Source of the DNA: Zobellia roscoffensis
Lineage (GTDB): Bacteria > Bacteroidota > Bacteroidia > Flavobacteriales > Flavobacteriaceae
Length of the DNA stretch: 64,000 bases
Direction: 5' to 3'
Assembly: GCF_015330165.1 (NCBI RefSeq)
Contig: NZ_JADDXT010000002.1
Coordinates: 2,693,646-2,757,645 of the forward strand
Part shown: piece after piece, positions 1 to 8,681 of the stretch
How positions within the stretch are numbered: position 1 is the first letter of the stretch
Layout: the number at the start of each line of letters is the position of its first letter
Program-made: the position numbers and the translations under genes
The notes under the pieces: model-generated
What the model was told of the DNA's origin: nothing
Database searches by the model: none
What the model saw: the letters and a program-made list of their open reading frames with translations, nothing else

Positions 1-176
1 ATTGGGTATTCTTCATTGTCTTCATCAACATAGACCCATTTATCTTTAAAAATATGGATGCGGTACGTATTGAATTTTTCTTTGTTGAGGTATTTGTGCA
101 CTACATTTCCACTGGTAAGCGAAATTTTATATTCGCTACTATAACCACCCATAATTATGGCAATATTCTTCTTCAT
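1..176 (-). CDS. ddl: D-alanine--D-alanine ligase, N-terminal part (runs off the window)
   Basis: Reading the minus strand from the ATG at 176 gives about 58 residues beginning MKKNIAIIMGGYSSEYKIS, then ...SLTSGNVVHKYL. The MGGYSSEYKISL stretch is the start of the preATP-grasp domain of Bacteroidota D-Ala-D-Ala ligases, which make the D-Ala-D-Ala dipeptide for peptidoglycan in the cytoplasm. The ATP-grasp part with the catalytic residues lies outside the window, so activity cannot be judged. It is divergent from the PASTA-domain gene at 271, an association also connected with the cell wall. The identification rests on the N-terminus alone. Confidence 0.85.
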   Translation of the reverse strand, partial: MKKNIAIIMGGYSSEYKISLTSGNVVHKYLNKEKFNTYRIHIFKDKWVYVDEDNEEYP

Positions 177-243
177 ACAACCGTTTAAAATTTACTCTAT
201 AAAACGAAACCGAAATTAAACAAAAAAAGCAACACGAGTTCAC

Positions 244-251
244 TATATTTG
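244..251 (+). promoter_or_regulatory. Candidate -7 box (TATATTTG) for the PASTA-rluD genes
   Basis: TATATTTG matches the Bacteroidota -7 consensus TAnnTTTG exactly and lies 19 bases before the ATG at 271. No TTTG box is found at the usual 19-base spacing upstream, so this is a half-match only. Confidence 0.45.
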
Positions 252-270
252 TTGCGTTAAAAGGAACCCA

Positions 271-858
271 ATGCGTAATTTTTTCAATTTTTTAAAAAGT
301 AAGGTATTTTTTATCCAAATAGGTCTAGCCATTTTGGTTCTGATACTCTTGGTATTTTTTATGTTACGTTGGTTAAGTTCAACCACGAACCATGGTGAGT
401 TTGTTGAAGTGCCCGACTTTGCTAAAATGTCCGTGCCGGAAATGCGTAAATCTGTAGAAGAGGCTAAATTAAGGTATGAGGTCTTGGATTCTGCCAATTT
501 TAATCCGGATTACCCTAGATTTTCTATCATAGAACAAAATCCACCTGCCGGCAACAAGGTTAAGGAAAACCGAAAAATTTATTTTACGGTCAATCCGTCT
601 GGCTATAAGAAAGTTTCCGTTCCTAATATTATACAGGTTACACAACGTAATGCGGCCTCTATGCTACGTGCTGTAGGTTTAGATGTGCAACGCGTTACTT
701 ATATAGACCAATTAGGAAAAGATATGGTCTATTATATAAAGTATAAAGGAAAACAAGTGAAGCCGGGTGATAAGTTACCTAAAACTTCTAAAATTGAGTT
801 GGTTTGCGGTAATGGTTCCATAACCGAGCAAGCAAAGGTTCAAGCAGATTCAGAATAG
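271..858 (+). CDS. PASTA-domain membrane protein
   Basis: 195 residues. A short cytoplasmic N-terminus is followed by one hydrophobic segment (about residues 13-35), then two or three PASTA repeats on the periplasmic side. Each repeat shows the V-P(D/N)-[FI] start, first at about residues 47-110 (VEVPDFAKMSV) and then at about 115-185 (VSVPNIIQVTQ). PASTA modules bind peptidoglycan or muropeptides in other bacteria. There is no kinase or transpeptidase domain here, so it is a stand-alone PASTA protein of unknown exact role. It is three bases upstream of the pseudouridine synthase gene, so the two are probably co-transcribed, and it is divergent from ddl. Confidence 0.85.
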   Translation: MRNFFNFLKSKVFFIQIGLAILVLILLVFFMLRWLSSTTNHGEFVEVPDFAKMSVPEMRKSVEEAKLRYEVLDSANFNPDYPRFSIIEQNPPAGNKVKENRKIYFTVNPSGYKKVSVPNIIQVTQRNAASMLRAVGLDVQRVTYIDQLGKDMVYYIKYKGKQVKPGDKLPKTSKIELVCGNGSITEQAKVQADSE

Positions 859-861
859 TAC

Positions 862-1887
862 ATGCAAACACCGGAAAATCAAGAATTGAACGATGATGAG
901 CTTTTTGAACATCATCGTGTTATAGCTTCAAAGGGGCAAGTGCCATTAAGAGTGGATAAATTCTTAATGAACTTTATAGAATACGCTACCCGAAATAAAA
1001 TTCAGCAATCTGCTAAGAATGGGCATATTTGGGTAAACGGCACTATTGTAAAACAGAACTATAAGGTAAAGCCTAACGATGAGGTAAAGGTATTGTTTGA
1101 GCACCCTCCCCATGAGTTTCTATTGGTTCCGGAAGATATACCCATAGATGTTGTTTATGAGGATGATGTGCTGTTGGTAGTCAATAAGCCTGCAGGTATG
1201 GTGGTGCATCCTGGTCACGGAAACTATTCTGGGACCCTTATTAATGCACTTTTGCACCATGTTAAGGATTTACCGGCAAACAGTAATGAACGTCCTGGTC
1301 TTGTGCATCGTATTGATAAAGACACTTCAGGACTTTTGGTAGTGGCCAAAACAGAGGCGGCCATGACACACCTTGCCAAACAATTCTTTGATAAAACTTC
1401 TGAACGGGAATATGTTGCTCTAGTTTGGGGGAATGTACAAGATGATGAGGGTACTATAGAAGGAAATGTAGCAAGAAATCCCAAAAACCGTTTGCAGATG
1501 CATGTCTTTCCTGAAGGAGATGAAGGTAAGGAAGCGGTTACGCATTATTCCGTTATGGAGCGATTGGGTTATGTAACTTTGGTTTCCTGCAAATTAGAGA
1601 CCGGTCGTACCCACCAGATCAGGGTTCACATGAAATATATTGGCCATACACTTTTTAATGATGAGCGTTATGGTGGTGATAAAATTTTAAAGGGAACAAC
1701 ATTTACCAAGTATAAACAGTTTGTAGATAATGCTTTTAAGGTATTGCCCCGGCAGGCTCTACATGCAAAAACGTTGGGTTTTGTGCACCCTGTAACCGGA
1801 GAAATGATGCGTTTTGATTCTGAAATTCCACAGGACATGTTAGACTGTATTGAAAAATGGCGACATTATTCACAGCACAGTAACTAA
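862..1887 (+). CDS. rluD: RluA/RluD-family 23S rRNA pseudouridine synthase
   Basis: 341 residues. An S4 RNA-binding domain (about residues 28-85, LRVDKFLMNFI...NGTIV) precedes the pseudouridine synthase domain. The catalytic motif HRIDKDTSG has the invariant Asp at residue 152, and the later RTHQIRVHM motif is also present. The family converts uridine to pseudouridine in 23S rRNA; RluD modifies helix 69 of the large subunit. The subfamily choice (RluD against RluC or RluA) is by length and the S4 domain only. The ATG follows the stop of the PASTA gene by three bases, suggesting translational coupling. Confidence 0.9.
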   Translation: MQTPENQELNDDELFEHHRVIASKGQVPLRVDKFLMNFIEYATRNKIQQSAKNGHIWVNGTIVKQNYKVKPNDEVKVLFEHPPHEFLLVPEDIPIDVVYEDDVLLVVNKPAGMVVHPGHGNYSGTLINALLHHVKDLPANSNERPGLVHRIDKDTSGLLVVAKTEAAMTHLAKQFFDKTSEREYVALVWGNVQDDEGTIEGNVARNPKNRLQMHVFPEGDEGKEAVTHYSVMERLGYVTLVSCKLETGRTHQIRVHMKYIGHTLFNDERYGGDKILKGTTFTKYKQFVDNAFKVLPRQALHAKTLGFVHPVTGEMMRFDSEIPQDMLDCIEKWRHYSQHSN

Positions 1888-1994
1888 GTTATAAATAACA
1901 TTGATACTCATATCAATAACTCTTTTCTTATGCCATAGGTTATATTGATAATCATCAGTATTTTTACCTGAAGTTTTTCAAAATAGACACTAGT

Positions 1995-2756
1995 ATGAAG
2001 ATTGTTATCTCACCGGCAAAATCTTTGGATTTTGATAAGGAATACCCTAAATATAAAGAAACACAACCTCAATTTTTAGAAGAGGCTTTAAAACTAAATA
2101 AAATTTTGGCCAAGAAAAACCCTAAAGCTTTATCCGAGCTTATGGGTATTTCAGATAATTTGGCGCAGTTAAATTATCAAAGAAACCAAGATTTTGAAGT
2201 GCCTTTCACACTTAAAAATGCACGCCCTGCCGTTTACGCTTTTAATGGGGATGTGTACCAAGGGTTGGATGCGTATACCATGCCTTCTCAAAAAATGGAA
2301 AAACTACAGGAAAGCTTACGTATTCTTTCTGGCCTTTATGGCTTTTTAAGACCGTTGGATTTAATGCAACCGTATCGCCTGGAGATGGGTACGCAATTAA
2401 AAGTAGGTAGAAAAAAGAACCTGTATGAGTTCTGGAAAAAAACCTTAACGGACGAGTTGAATTCCGAAATGCAGGATGATGAACTTTTCATCAACTTAGC
2501 TAGTAATGAATATTTTAGTGCAATAGACACCAAAGCTTTAAAAGTGCCTGTAATTAGTCCCGTCTTTAAAGATTGGAAAAATGATAAGTTAAAGATCATT
2601 AGTTTTTATGCTAAAAAGGCCCGTGGCTCCATGGTGCGCTATATTATAGATAAAGATGTAAATACGCTAGATGAGCTAAAAGGGTTCAATTATGACGAGT
2701 ATGAGTACAGTGAAGCGCATACCGTAAAAGAAAACGAACCCGTTTTTATCAGGTAG
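1995..2756 (+). CDS. yaaA: Peroxide stress protein YaaA (DUF328)
   Basis: 253 residues, the usual family length. The N-terminus [13 protein letters not shown] and the blocks [15 protein letters not shown] (about 76-90), [12 protein letters not shown] and INLASNEYF are hallmark YaaA motifs. E. coli YaaA lowers intracellular free iron during peroxide stress and limits Fenton damage, and the fold binds DNA in vitro; the biochemical activity is still unclear. It is a soluble cytoplasmic protein. There is a 107-base gap after rluD, and the Crp/Fnr-type gene starts 17 bases after its stop, so the two may be co-transcribed. Confidence 0.92.
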   Translation: MKIVISPAKSLDFDKEYPKYKETQPQFLEEALKLNKILAKKNPKALSELMGISDNLAQLNYQRNQDFEVPFTLKNARPAVYAFNGDVYQGLDAYTMPSQKMEKLQESLRILSGLYGFLRPLDLMQPYRLEMGTQLKVGRKKNLYEFWKKTLTDELNSEMQDDELFINLASNEYFSAIDTKALKVPVISPVFKDWKNDKLKIISFYAKKARGSMVRYIIDKDVNTLDELKGFNYDEYEYSEAHTVKENEPVFIR

Positions 2757-2773
2757 TTAGTAAAATTAACCTT

Positions 2774-3382
2774 ATGAAAGAGCACTTTTCTGTTGAAGAG
2801 AATATTCTGTTTGATTTTTTCAATCAGGTATATCCATTAACTGAAAATGATTTTGAGCCTTTGGCTAAGGTTATACGAAAGAAAAAAATAAAAAAGGGAG
2901 AGTTTCTGTTGGATATAGGGCAGGTGGAGACCAAGACCAGTTTAGTTTTAAAAGGGTTTATCCATCAATACACCATTATTGAAGATAATCTGTTTACAAT
3001 AGATTTTTCTCTGACAGGTATGAGTTTCAATAATTTTACAAGTTATATGGAAAACTCACCTTCCAATCAAATACAAGAAGCATTAACTGATTCTGAAATT
3101 ATCTATTTTGAAAAAGAGGACATAGACAAACTTCTATTACAAAGCCACCCATTTTCCTTTATTTATACGAAACTATTTGAACAAGTTCACCTAGAGCGGG
3201 AAAAGAGATCTTTAATACTGCAGCATAAGAATGCCTACAAAAAATACGAACTTTTTTTGAGTACAATTTCTAAATCTAAAAGATTTTTAGAAGAGGTGCC
3301 TCAAAAATTAATTGCCAATTATTTAGGTATGACAGCAGAAACCTATAGCAGGGTGAAAAAAGCATACTTAAAAAACGCTTAA
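2774..3382 (+). CDS. Crp/Fnr-family transcriptional regulator
   Basis: 202 residues. Residues about 25-125 form a cyclic-nucleotide-binding-type jelly roll (KKGEFLLDIGQVETKTSLVLKG is the typical start). The C-terminus carries a helix-turn-helix ending in VPQKLIANYLGMTAETYSRVKK, typical of Bacteroidota Crp-like proteins. The phosphate-cassette residues needed for cAMP binding are not evident, which is common in this family, so the effector is unknown. It lies between yaaA and the lipoprotein esterase, with 73 bases before the latter, and could regulate that pair. Confidence 0.85.
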   Translation: MKEHFSVEENILFDFFNQVYPLTENDFEPLAKVIRKKKIKKGEFLLDIGQVETKTSLVLKGFIHQYTIIEDNLFTIDFSLTGMSFNNFTSYMENSPSNQIQEALTDSEIIYFEKEDIDKLLLQSHPFSFIYTKLFEQVHLEREKRSLILQHKNAYKKYELFLSTISKSKRFLEEVPQKLIANYLGMTAETYSRVKKAYLKNA

Positions 3383-3455
3383 AAGGGTAATTTCTTGATT
3401 TGGAATAAGTTTTAAGTTTTAAAGATTTTGGACTTTTGAAGCAAAGTCTAAGGCT

Positions 3456-4253
3456 ATGAAACTTGCAACAATTCTTTTACTCTCTAGTTTACTGTTTAGC
3501 TGCTCTAATGATGATGATAGTTTTGATGTCATCGGTAAAAAAGAACAATTTGTTGTAACCTCTTCTGTAATAAATGACAGTTACCCTGTGTATGTCTTTC
3601 TTCCTGAAAATTATAATGCCAATTCAAAACATCAATTGATTATTGCTTTGGACGGAGACACAAGGTTTAATACAATTGCAGGGATTATTTCGGATAAAGT
3701 ACAAAAGGAAAGTATACCTCCTTGTATTTTAGTAGCTGTTGGTAATAACAAGCAAAGAAATAGGGATTATACCCCTACTGTTTATGCCCACGGTTCTGGT
3801 GGTGCTGAAAAATTCTATCAATTTATTAAGAATGAAGTAATACCGGAATTAGAATCTAGGTACAGTATAGATCCATCCAATAACAAAACATTAATTGGCC
3901 ATTCCTTTGGTGGACTATTTACACAATATGTAATGGCTCAAGAAAGAGCTTCAAACCCTTTCAATAAATTCATATCAAGCGGTACATCATATTGGTATGA
4001 TGCTGGGGTTATATTCGAATTTGAGGAATCCTATGCCAACACACATAAAGATTTGGAGGTAAAATTCTACAACGGTATGGGCACCTTAGAAGGTGGGGTT
4101 ATGCTGGCGTCCTTTGCAGAAATGAATCAAAGGCTCAATTCTAGAAATTATCCAAATTTTAAGCATCGGAGTGAATTAATAGAAAAAAGTGGACATAGTG
4201 GTTCTACAAGTGAAATATTTAAAAAGGGATTGGACTATGTATTTATCAATTAA
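3456..4253 (+). CDS. Lipoprotein esterase, alpha/beta hydrolase (esterase D/Fes-like)
   Basis: 265 residues. Residues 1-16 are a lipoprotein signal ending in LFSC (Cys16 would be lipidated), followed by the acidic SNDDDS stretch common in surface-exposed Bacteroidota lipoproteins. The hydrolase domain shows the nucleophile elbow GHSFGG with Ser150, an upstream LIIALDGD strand and a late His in SGHSGS. The layout matches the putative esterase family that includes enterochelin-esterase-like and acyl hydrolases. The substrate is unknown. The outer-membrane protein gene starts 17 bases before its stop codon, so the two are probably translated as a pair. Confidence 0.82.
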   Translation: MKLATILLLSSLLFSCSNDDDSFDVIGKKEQFVVTSSVINDSYPVYVFLPENYNANSKHQLIIALDGDTRFNTIAGIISDKVQKESIPPCILVAVGNNKQRNRDYTPTVYAHGSGGAEKFYQFIKNEVIPELESRYSIDPSNNKTLIGHSFGGLFTQYVMAQERASNPFNKFISSGTSYWYDAGVIFEFEESYANTHKDLEVKFYNGMGTLEGGVMLASFAEMNQRLNSRNYPNFKHRSELIEKSGHSGSTSEIFKKGLDYVFIN

Positions 4254-4812
4254 AGGAGCAGTAGTTATTTTATTTCTTTTTATTGGGTCAGCTGTATGGG
4301 CGCAGGAAGCAAATACTAATTCAATAGAGATAGGGGTGCTCGCAGCTGGTGATGAAGCATTATATTACGGCGCTTACGGTAAATATACTATACCACTTTC
4401 CCAAAATAAAAATCATTTTACTTTAGGGTTTTCCATGGTTGTATATTTTGATTTTAAAGGAGAATCCGAGCCTGATGCATATTTAAAAAACGATGTAGAT
4501 ATGCGTTTAATACCAACGGCAAATTTTGGATACTCTCTTAATTTTAATAGGATACAGGTAAATGTAGAAGTACCTGTTGGTTTAAGTTTTGCAAGAACTA
4601 AAGGAACTTTGGTTAATGAACGAATAGGCTTTGAAAGGGATTTTTCTAATAATGAAACTTTTTTTAACTATGGCCTATCTTTTTCTCCAAAATATAAGAT
4701 TAGTAGCACCAATAGTCTTGGACTTTACGGTTTTTTGCCCTTAGTTAGTGATAAAGCTCAATCTGGATATCAAATAGGGATTGGATGGACCAAAATATTT
4801 GGTCATAAGTAA
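4237..4812 (+). CDS. Small outer-membrane beta-barrel-like protein
   Basis: 192 residues from the ATG at 4237, chosen because it begins right at a signal peptide (MYLSIKGAVVILFLFIGSAVWAQ). An in-frame ATG at 4189 would put 16 charged residues before it. The mature part is rich in alternating aromatic and polar strands (YGAYGKYTIPL, FTLGFSMVVYFDF, VNVEVPVGLSF) and ends near IGIGWTKIFG, as expected of an 8-10-stranded barrel. No named family is recognised. It overlaps the esterase gene in another frame, so the lipoprotein and barrel may form a functional pair. Confidence 0.7.
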   Translation: MYLSIKGAVVILFLFIGSAVWAQEANTNSIEIGVLAAGDEALYYGAYGKYTIPLSQNKNHFTLGFSMVVYFDFKGESEPDAYLKNDVDMRLIPTANFGYSLNFNRIQVNVEVPVGLSFARTKGTLVNERIGFERDFSNNETFFNYGLSFSPKYKISSTNSLGLYGFLPLVSDKAQSGYQIGIGWTKIFGHK

Positions 4813-4888
4813 AACAGTAGTTTCAACTGCTATCAAAATACCCTCTAAAATCCAGTGTAAGAACTAGCCGCTTTACATATAACAACAG

Positions 4889-5017
4889 TTACTTTTTCTT
4901 TTTAATATCTATTTTCTCTTCTACGGTAGGGCGTTTCTTGATTTTTCTTGGTCGCCTTGCCCCAAAAGACCGATTTGCTATTTTTCCTCTTCTAGATTTT
5001 TTATCTCCTCTTCCCAT
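4889..5017 (-). CDS. Ribosomal protein bTHX (Thx), 42 residues
   Basis: The minus-strand ATG at 5017 opens a 42-codon frame reading MGRGDKKSRRGKIANRSFG, then ...ARRPRKIKKRPTVEEKIDIKKKK, with TAA at 4889-4891. The GKGDxKSRRGKI..GSxGxxRPRK pattern is that of the small basic Thx protein, first found in the Thermus 30S subunit and present in Bacteroidota, where it sits in the head of the small subunit among 16S rRNA helices. Over a third of the residues are Lys or Arg. It stands alone between the outer-membrane protein gene and pyc, on the opposite strand to both. Confidence 0.85.
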   Translation of the reverse strand: MGRGDKKSRRGKIANRSFGARRPRKIKKRPTVEEKIDIKKKK

Positions 5018-5138
5018 ATGAATTGTTCTTTATTTTAATATAAGGTTTTAGGTTTAGAATGTCAAATGAAGTGTCTAAAAAGCACTTTATTTCACTATAG
5101 AAACATCACAAAATTTCCAGAATTTATAAGGATATCAT

Positions 5139-5170
5139 ATTGTTATCCTAAGCCAAAAAAGTTAAGTTTG
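5139..5170 (+). promoter_or_regulatory. Candidate pyc promoter with overlapping inverted repeat
   Basis: TAAGTTTG at 5163-5170 is an exact TAnnTTTG box, with ATTG at 5139-5142, a weak -33 box 20 bases upstream. An imperfect dyad GGATA (5130-5134), nine bases, TATCC (5144-5148) lies across the -33 region and could be an operator. The remaining leader to the ATG at 5213 is AT-rich. Confidence 0.5.
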
Positions 5171-5212
5171 TTTGAATCGGTTTTTTTTTAAACAAATTTA
5201 AACAACACACAA

Positions 5213-8200
5213 ATGAAAATAGAAAAGGTATTAGTAGCGAATAGAGGAGAGATTGCTATACGAATTTTCAGGGCCTGTGTTGAGATCGGAGTACGTACTG
5301 TTGGTATTTATACGTATGAAGACCGGTATTCTTTGCATCGTTATAAAGCCGATGAATCCTACCAGATAGGAGAGGACAATGAGCCTTTAAAACCTTATTT
5401 AGATATTGATGCCATTATTAAAGTGGCTAAAGAAAATAATGTTAATGCCATTCACCCTGGTTACGGATTCCTCTCTGAAAATGCCAATTTTGCTCAAAAA
5501 TGTGAGGATAATGGAATTGTTTTCGTAGGACCCAAAGTTTCAGTCTTAAAAGCATTGGGAGATAAGATTACCGCTAAAGAAGTAGCGGTTGCTAATAATA
5601 TTCCTATTATTCAAAGTAGTGATAAAGACCTAAAAAATATAAAAACAGCAATTTCAGAAGCCAACCGTATTGGTTATCCGTTAATGTTAAAAGCTGCTTC
5701 TGGTGGTGGTGGTCGTGGAATGCGCGTTATTCGAACCCAAGAAGAACTTGAGAAAGGCTTCCCAGAGGCTAAAAGGGAATCATTGAATGCTTTTGGAGAT
5801 GATACTGTTTTCTTGGAAAAATTTGTTGAAAACCCCAAACATATAGAAGTACAAATAGTTGCCGATACGCATGGTAACATGGTACACTTGTACGAACGTG
5901 ATTGTTCGGTACAAAGAAGGTATCAAAAAGTTATAGAATTTGCCCCGTCTATAGGGCTTCCGCAAGAGACAAAAGATAGTCTCTACCAATATGCCATCAA
6001 TATTTGTAAAGCGGTTAATTACAATAATATTGGTACAGTAGAATTTCTGGTAGATGATGACGGTAGTATTTATTTTATTGAAGTAAACCCGCGTGTTCAG
6101 GTAGAACATACGGTTACCGAAATGATTACTAATATCGATTTGATTAAAGCTCAGCTCTTTATTGCTGGGGGATATAAGCTTTCGGATACCCAAATAAAAA
6201 TCCCTAATCAAGAATCGGTTCAAGTAACCGGTATTGCGCTGCAGTGTAGAATTACTACAGAAGACCCATCTAATGATTTTAAGCCTGATTATGGTGTGGT
6301 TACGACCTATAGAAGCGCCTCTGGTTTTGGTATTCGGTTAGATGCGGGTAGTATCTACCAAGGTGTTGTTATATCACCTTTCTTTGATTCTATGTTGGTA
6401 AAGGTTTCTGCTCGCAGCCGTACGTTAGACGGTTGCTGTAGAAAGATGCGTCGTGCTTTGGCAGAGTTCCGTATTCGGGGAGTGAACACTAACATGGCCT
6501 TTCTGGATAATATTCTAAAGCACGAAACTTTTCGTGAAGGGAAGGTTACTGTTAACTTTATTAAAAACGAACCCAAACTTTTTGAGTTTGTAGAGCCCAG
6601 AAACAGAGCTAATAAGCTTATTACATTTATAGGGGAAACCATAGTGAACGGTAATCCTGATGTTAAGAATTACGACCCTAACCGTAAGTTCACAAAACCA
6701 AAAGTACCATCATTTTCCAAAGCGGAAGGTTTCCCAAAAGGAACCAAAGATTTACTCACGGAAATGGGACCGGAGAAATTCTCTCAATGGTTAAAAGCAG
6801 AGAAGAAAATTCATTTTACGGATACCACCATGCGTGACGCTCACCAAAGTTTGTTGGCAACCCGTATGCGAACAGAAGATATGATGAAAGTGGCGGAAGG
6901 TTATGCTAAAAACCATCCCGAGATTTTTTCTATGGAAGTTTGGGGCGGTGCTACTTTTGATGTTTGTCTGAGGTTTTTACATGAAAACCCATGGGAGCGT
7001 TTGGCACTTTTAAGAAAGGCAATGCCCAATGTATTGCTTCAGATGCTAATACGTGGTTCTAATGGCGTGGGATATACAGCTTATCCTGATAACCTAATTG
7101 AGAAATTTGTTGAAGAATCTTGGAACACTGGTGTAGATGTTTTTAGGATTTTTGATTCCCTAAATTGGATGAAATCCCTTGCTCCATGCATTGAACATGT
7201 ACGTAAAAGAACTGGTGGTCTTGCTGAGGGTTCTATTTGTTATACTGGTGATATTTTAAATCCGTCTAAAACAAAATACGACCTTAAGTACTACATACAA
7301 CTCGCCAAGGATATAGAGAATGCTGGAGCTCATATTTTGGGCGTAAAAGACATGGCAGGCCTTTTAAAACCGAATGCCGCTTTTGAACTGATTTCAGCTT
7401 TGAAGTCAGAGATAAATATTCCTATTCATCTACATACGCACGATACTTCTTCAGTACAGACGGCAACCTATTTAAAAGCAATTGAGGCTGGGGTAGATGT
7501 TGTAGATGTAGCTTTAGGTGGTCTTTCAGGACTGACATCTCAGCCTAATTTTAATTCTGTGGTTGAGATGCTCCGTTTTAACGAAAGGGAGAATGAAATG
7601 AATACAGATAAGTTAGCGGAGTATTCAGATTACTGGGAGTCCGTCAGAAACTATTATTACACTTTTGAGTCCGGATTAAAATCTGGTACGGGAGATGTGT
7701 ACCACCATGAAATTCCTGGTGGTCAATATTCTAATTTAAAGGGTCAGGCTATTGCTTTAGGTCTTGAAACCAAATTTACTGAGGTTACTAAAATGTATGC
7801 TGAGGTTAACCAAATGTTTGGAGACATTGTAAAGGTTACACCAAGCTCCAAAGTGGTTGGAGATATGGCCCAGTATATGATTAGCAACAACCTAACGGTT
7901 GCTGATGTGATGGAGAAAGGCCAAGATATTTCATTTCCAGAATCCGTAAAAAGCTTTTTTAGGGGAGATTTGGGGCAGCCAGTTGGTGGGTTCCCAAAGA
8001 AACTCCAGAAGATTGTTCTTAAAGATGAGAAACCTTATACGAATAGGCCAAACGCACATCTGGAACCCATAGATTTTGATAAGGAGTTTAAATCCTTCAA
8101 AAGAAAGTTCAAAAAAGGAATGGGAAGAGATCTAGAGATGACAGATTTCCTGTCTTATAAACTATATCCAAAAGTATTTACTGATGCATACAACAACCAT

Positions 8201-8665
8201 GTGAAGTACGGTAACCTGGTCAATATTCCTACCAAAAACTTCTTTTATGGAATGGAAGTAGGCGAGGAGATAATGGTTGAGCTAGAAGGAGGAAAAAATG
8301 TTCTTATCTCGCTGATGATAAAAGGCGAACCTGATGAAGCAGGAAACGTTAGTATATTCTTCAAAATTAACGGTCAACTTAGGAATGTTTTAATTAAGGA
8401 TACTTCTGTAAAAGTTGATAAACAAGAAAATACAAAAGCAGATTCTACCGACCCAAAACAAATAGGTGCACCATTGCAAGGTTTGCTTTCTAGTGTACTA
8501 GTGAAAACCGGTCAAGAGGTAAAAAGAAACCAACCGCTTTTTGTAATAGAGGCCATGAAAATGGAAACTACGGTAACCGCTACCGAAGAAGGTACAGTGG
8601 CTAAGATTCAGTTACAAGGTGGTTCATTGGTAAATTCAGAGGATTTGGTGCTAACCCTAAAATAA
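5213..8665 (+). CDS. pyc: Pyruvate carboxylase
   Basis: 1150 residues, the full length of the single-chain alpha4 enzyme that carboxylates pyruvate to oxaloacetate with ATP, bicarbonate and biotin. Domains in order: biotin carboxylase (1 to about 455; ATP-grasp loop GGGGRGMR, and EVNPRVQVEHTVTE), carboxyltransferase (from about 533; DTTMRDAHQSLLATRMR, metal-binding HLHTHDTS), the linker/allosteric region, and the biotinyl domain with EAMKMET, the biotinylated Lys being residue 1116. It is a cytoplasmic anaplerotic enzyme. It stands at the head of a unit with the UDG-like gene 10-16 bases downstream and ppc beyond that. Confidence 0.97.
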   Translation: MKIEKVLVANRGEIAIRIFRACVEIGVRTVGIYTYEDRYSLHRYKADESYQIGEDNEPLKPYLDIDAIIKVAKENNVNAIHPGYGFLSENANFAQKCEDNGIVFVGPKVSVLKALGDKITAKEVAVANNIPIIQSSDKDLKNIKTAISEANRIGYPLMLKAASGGGGRGMRVIRTQEELEKGFPEAKRESLNAFGDDTVFLEKFVENPKHIEVQIVADTHGNMVHLYERDCSVQRRYQKVIEFAPSIGLPQETKDSLYQYAINICKAVNYNNIGTVEFLVDDDGSIYFIEVNPRVQVEHTVTEMITNIDLIKAQLFIAGGYKLSDTQIKIPNQESVQVTGIALQCRITTEDPSNDFKPDYGVVTTYRSASGFGIRLDAGSIYQGVVISPFFDSMLVKVSARSRTLDGCCRKMRRALAEFRIRGVNTNMAFLDNILKHETFREGKVTVNFIKNEPKLFEFVEPRNRANKLITFIGETIVNGNPDVKNYDPNRKFTKPKVPSFSKAEGFPKGTKDLLTEMGPEKFSQWLKAEKKIHFTDTTMRDAHQSLLATRMRTEDMMKVAEGYAKNHPEIFSMEVWGGATFDVCLRFLHENPWERLALLRKAMPNVLLQMLIRGSNGVGYTAYPDNLIEKFVEESWNTGVDVFRIFDSLNWMKSLAPCIEHVRKRTGGLAEGSICYTGDILNPSKTKYDLKYYIQLAKDIENAGAHILGVKDMAGLLKPNAAFELISALKSEINIPIHLHTHDTSSVQTATYLKAIEAGVDVVDVALGGLSGLTSQPNFNSVVEMLRFNERENEMNTDKLAEYSDYWESVRNYYYTFESGLKSGTGDVYHHEIPGGQYSNLKGQAIALGLETKFTEVTKMYAEVNQMFGDIVKVTPSSKVVGDMAQYMISNNLTVADVMEKGQDISFPESVKSFFRGDLGQPVGGFPKKLQKIVLKDEKPYTNRPNAHLEPIDFDKEFKSFKRKFKKGMGRDLEMTDFLSYKLYPKVFTDAYNNHVKYGNLVNIPTKNFFYGMEVGEEIMVELEGGKNVLISLMIKGEPDEAGNVSIFFKINGQLRNVLIKDTSVKVDKQENTKADSTDPKQIGAPLQGLLSSVLVKTGQEVKRNQPLFVIEAMKMETTVTATEEGTVAKIQLQGGSLVNSEDLVLTLK

Positions 8666-8681
8666 GGCTACTTTTGTGCCG

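Noticed and set aside
1900..1917. ATTGATA-CTCA-TATCAAT hairpin after rluD as a terminator
   Set aside because: A seven-bp AT-rich stem with only a loose T-rich tail; too weak to list as a terminator.
5780..6223. A 147-codon minus-strand frame over pyc
   Set aside because: It is antisense to the biotin carboxylase domain of a clear gene, with no family signature or upstream signals.
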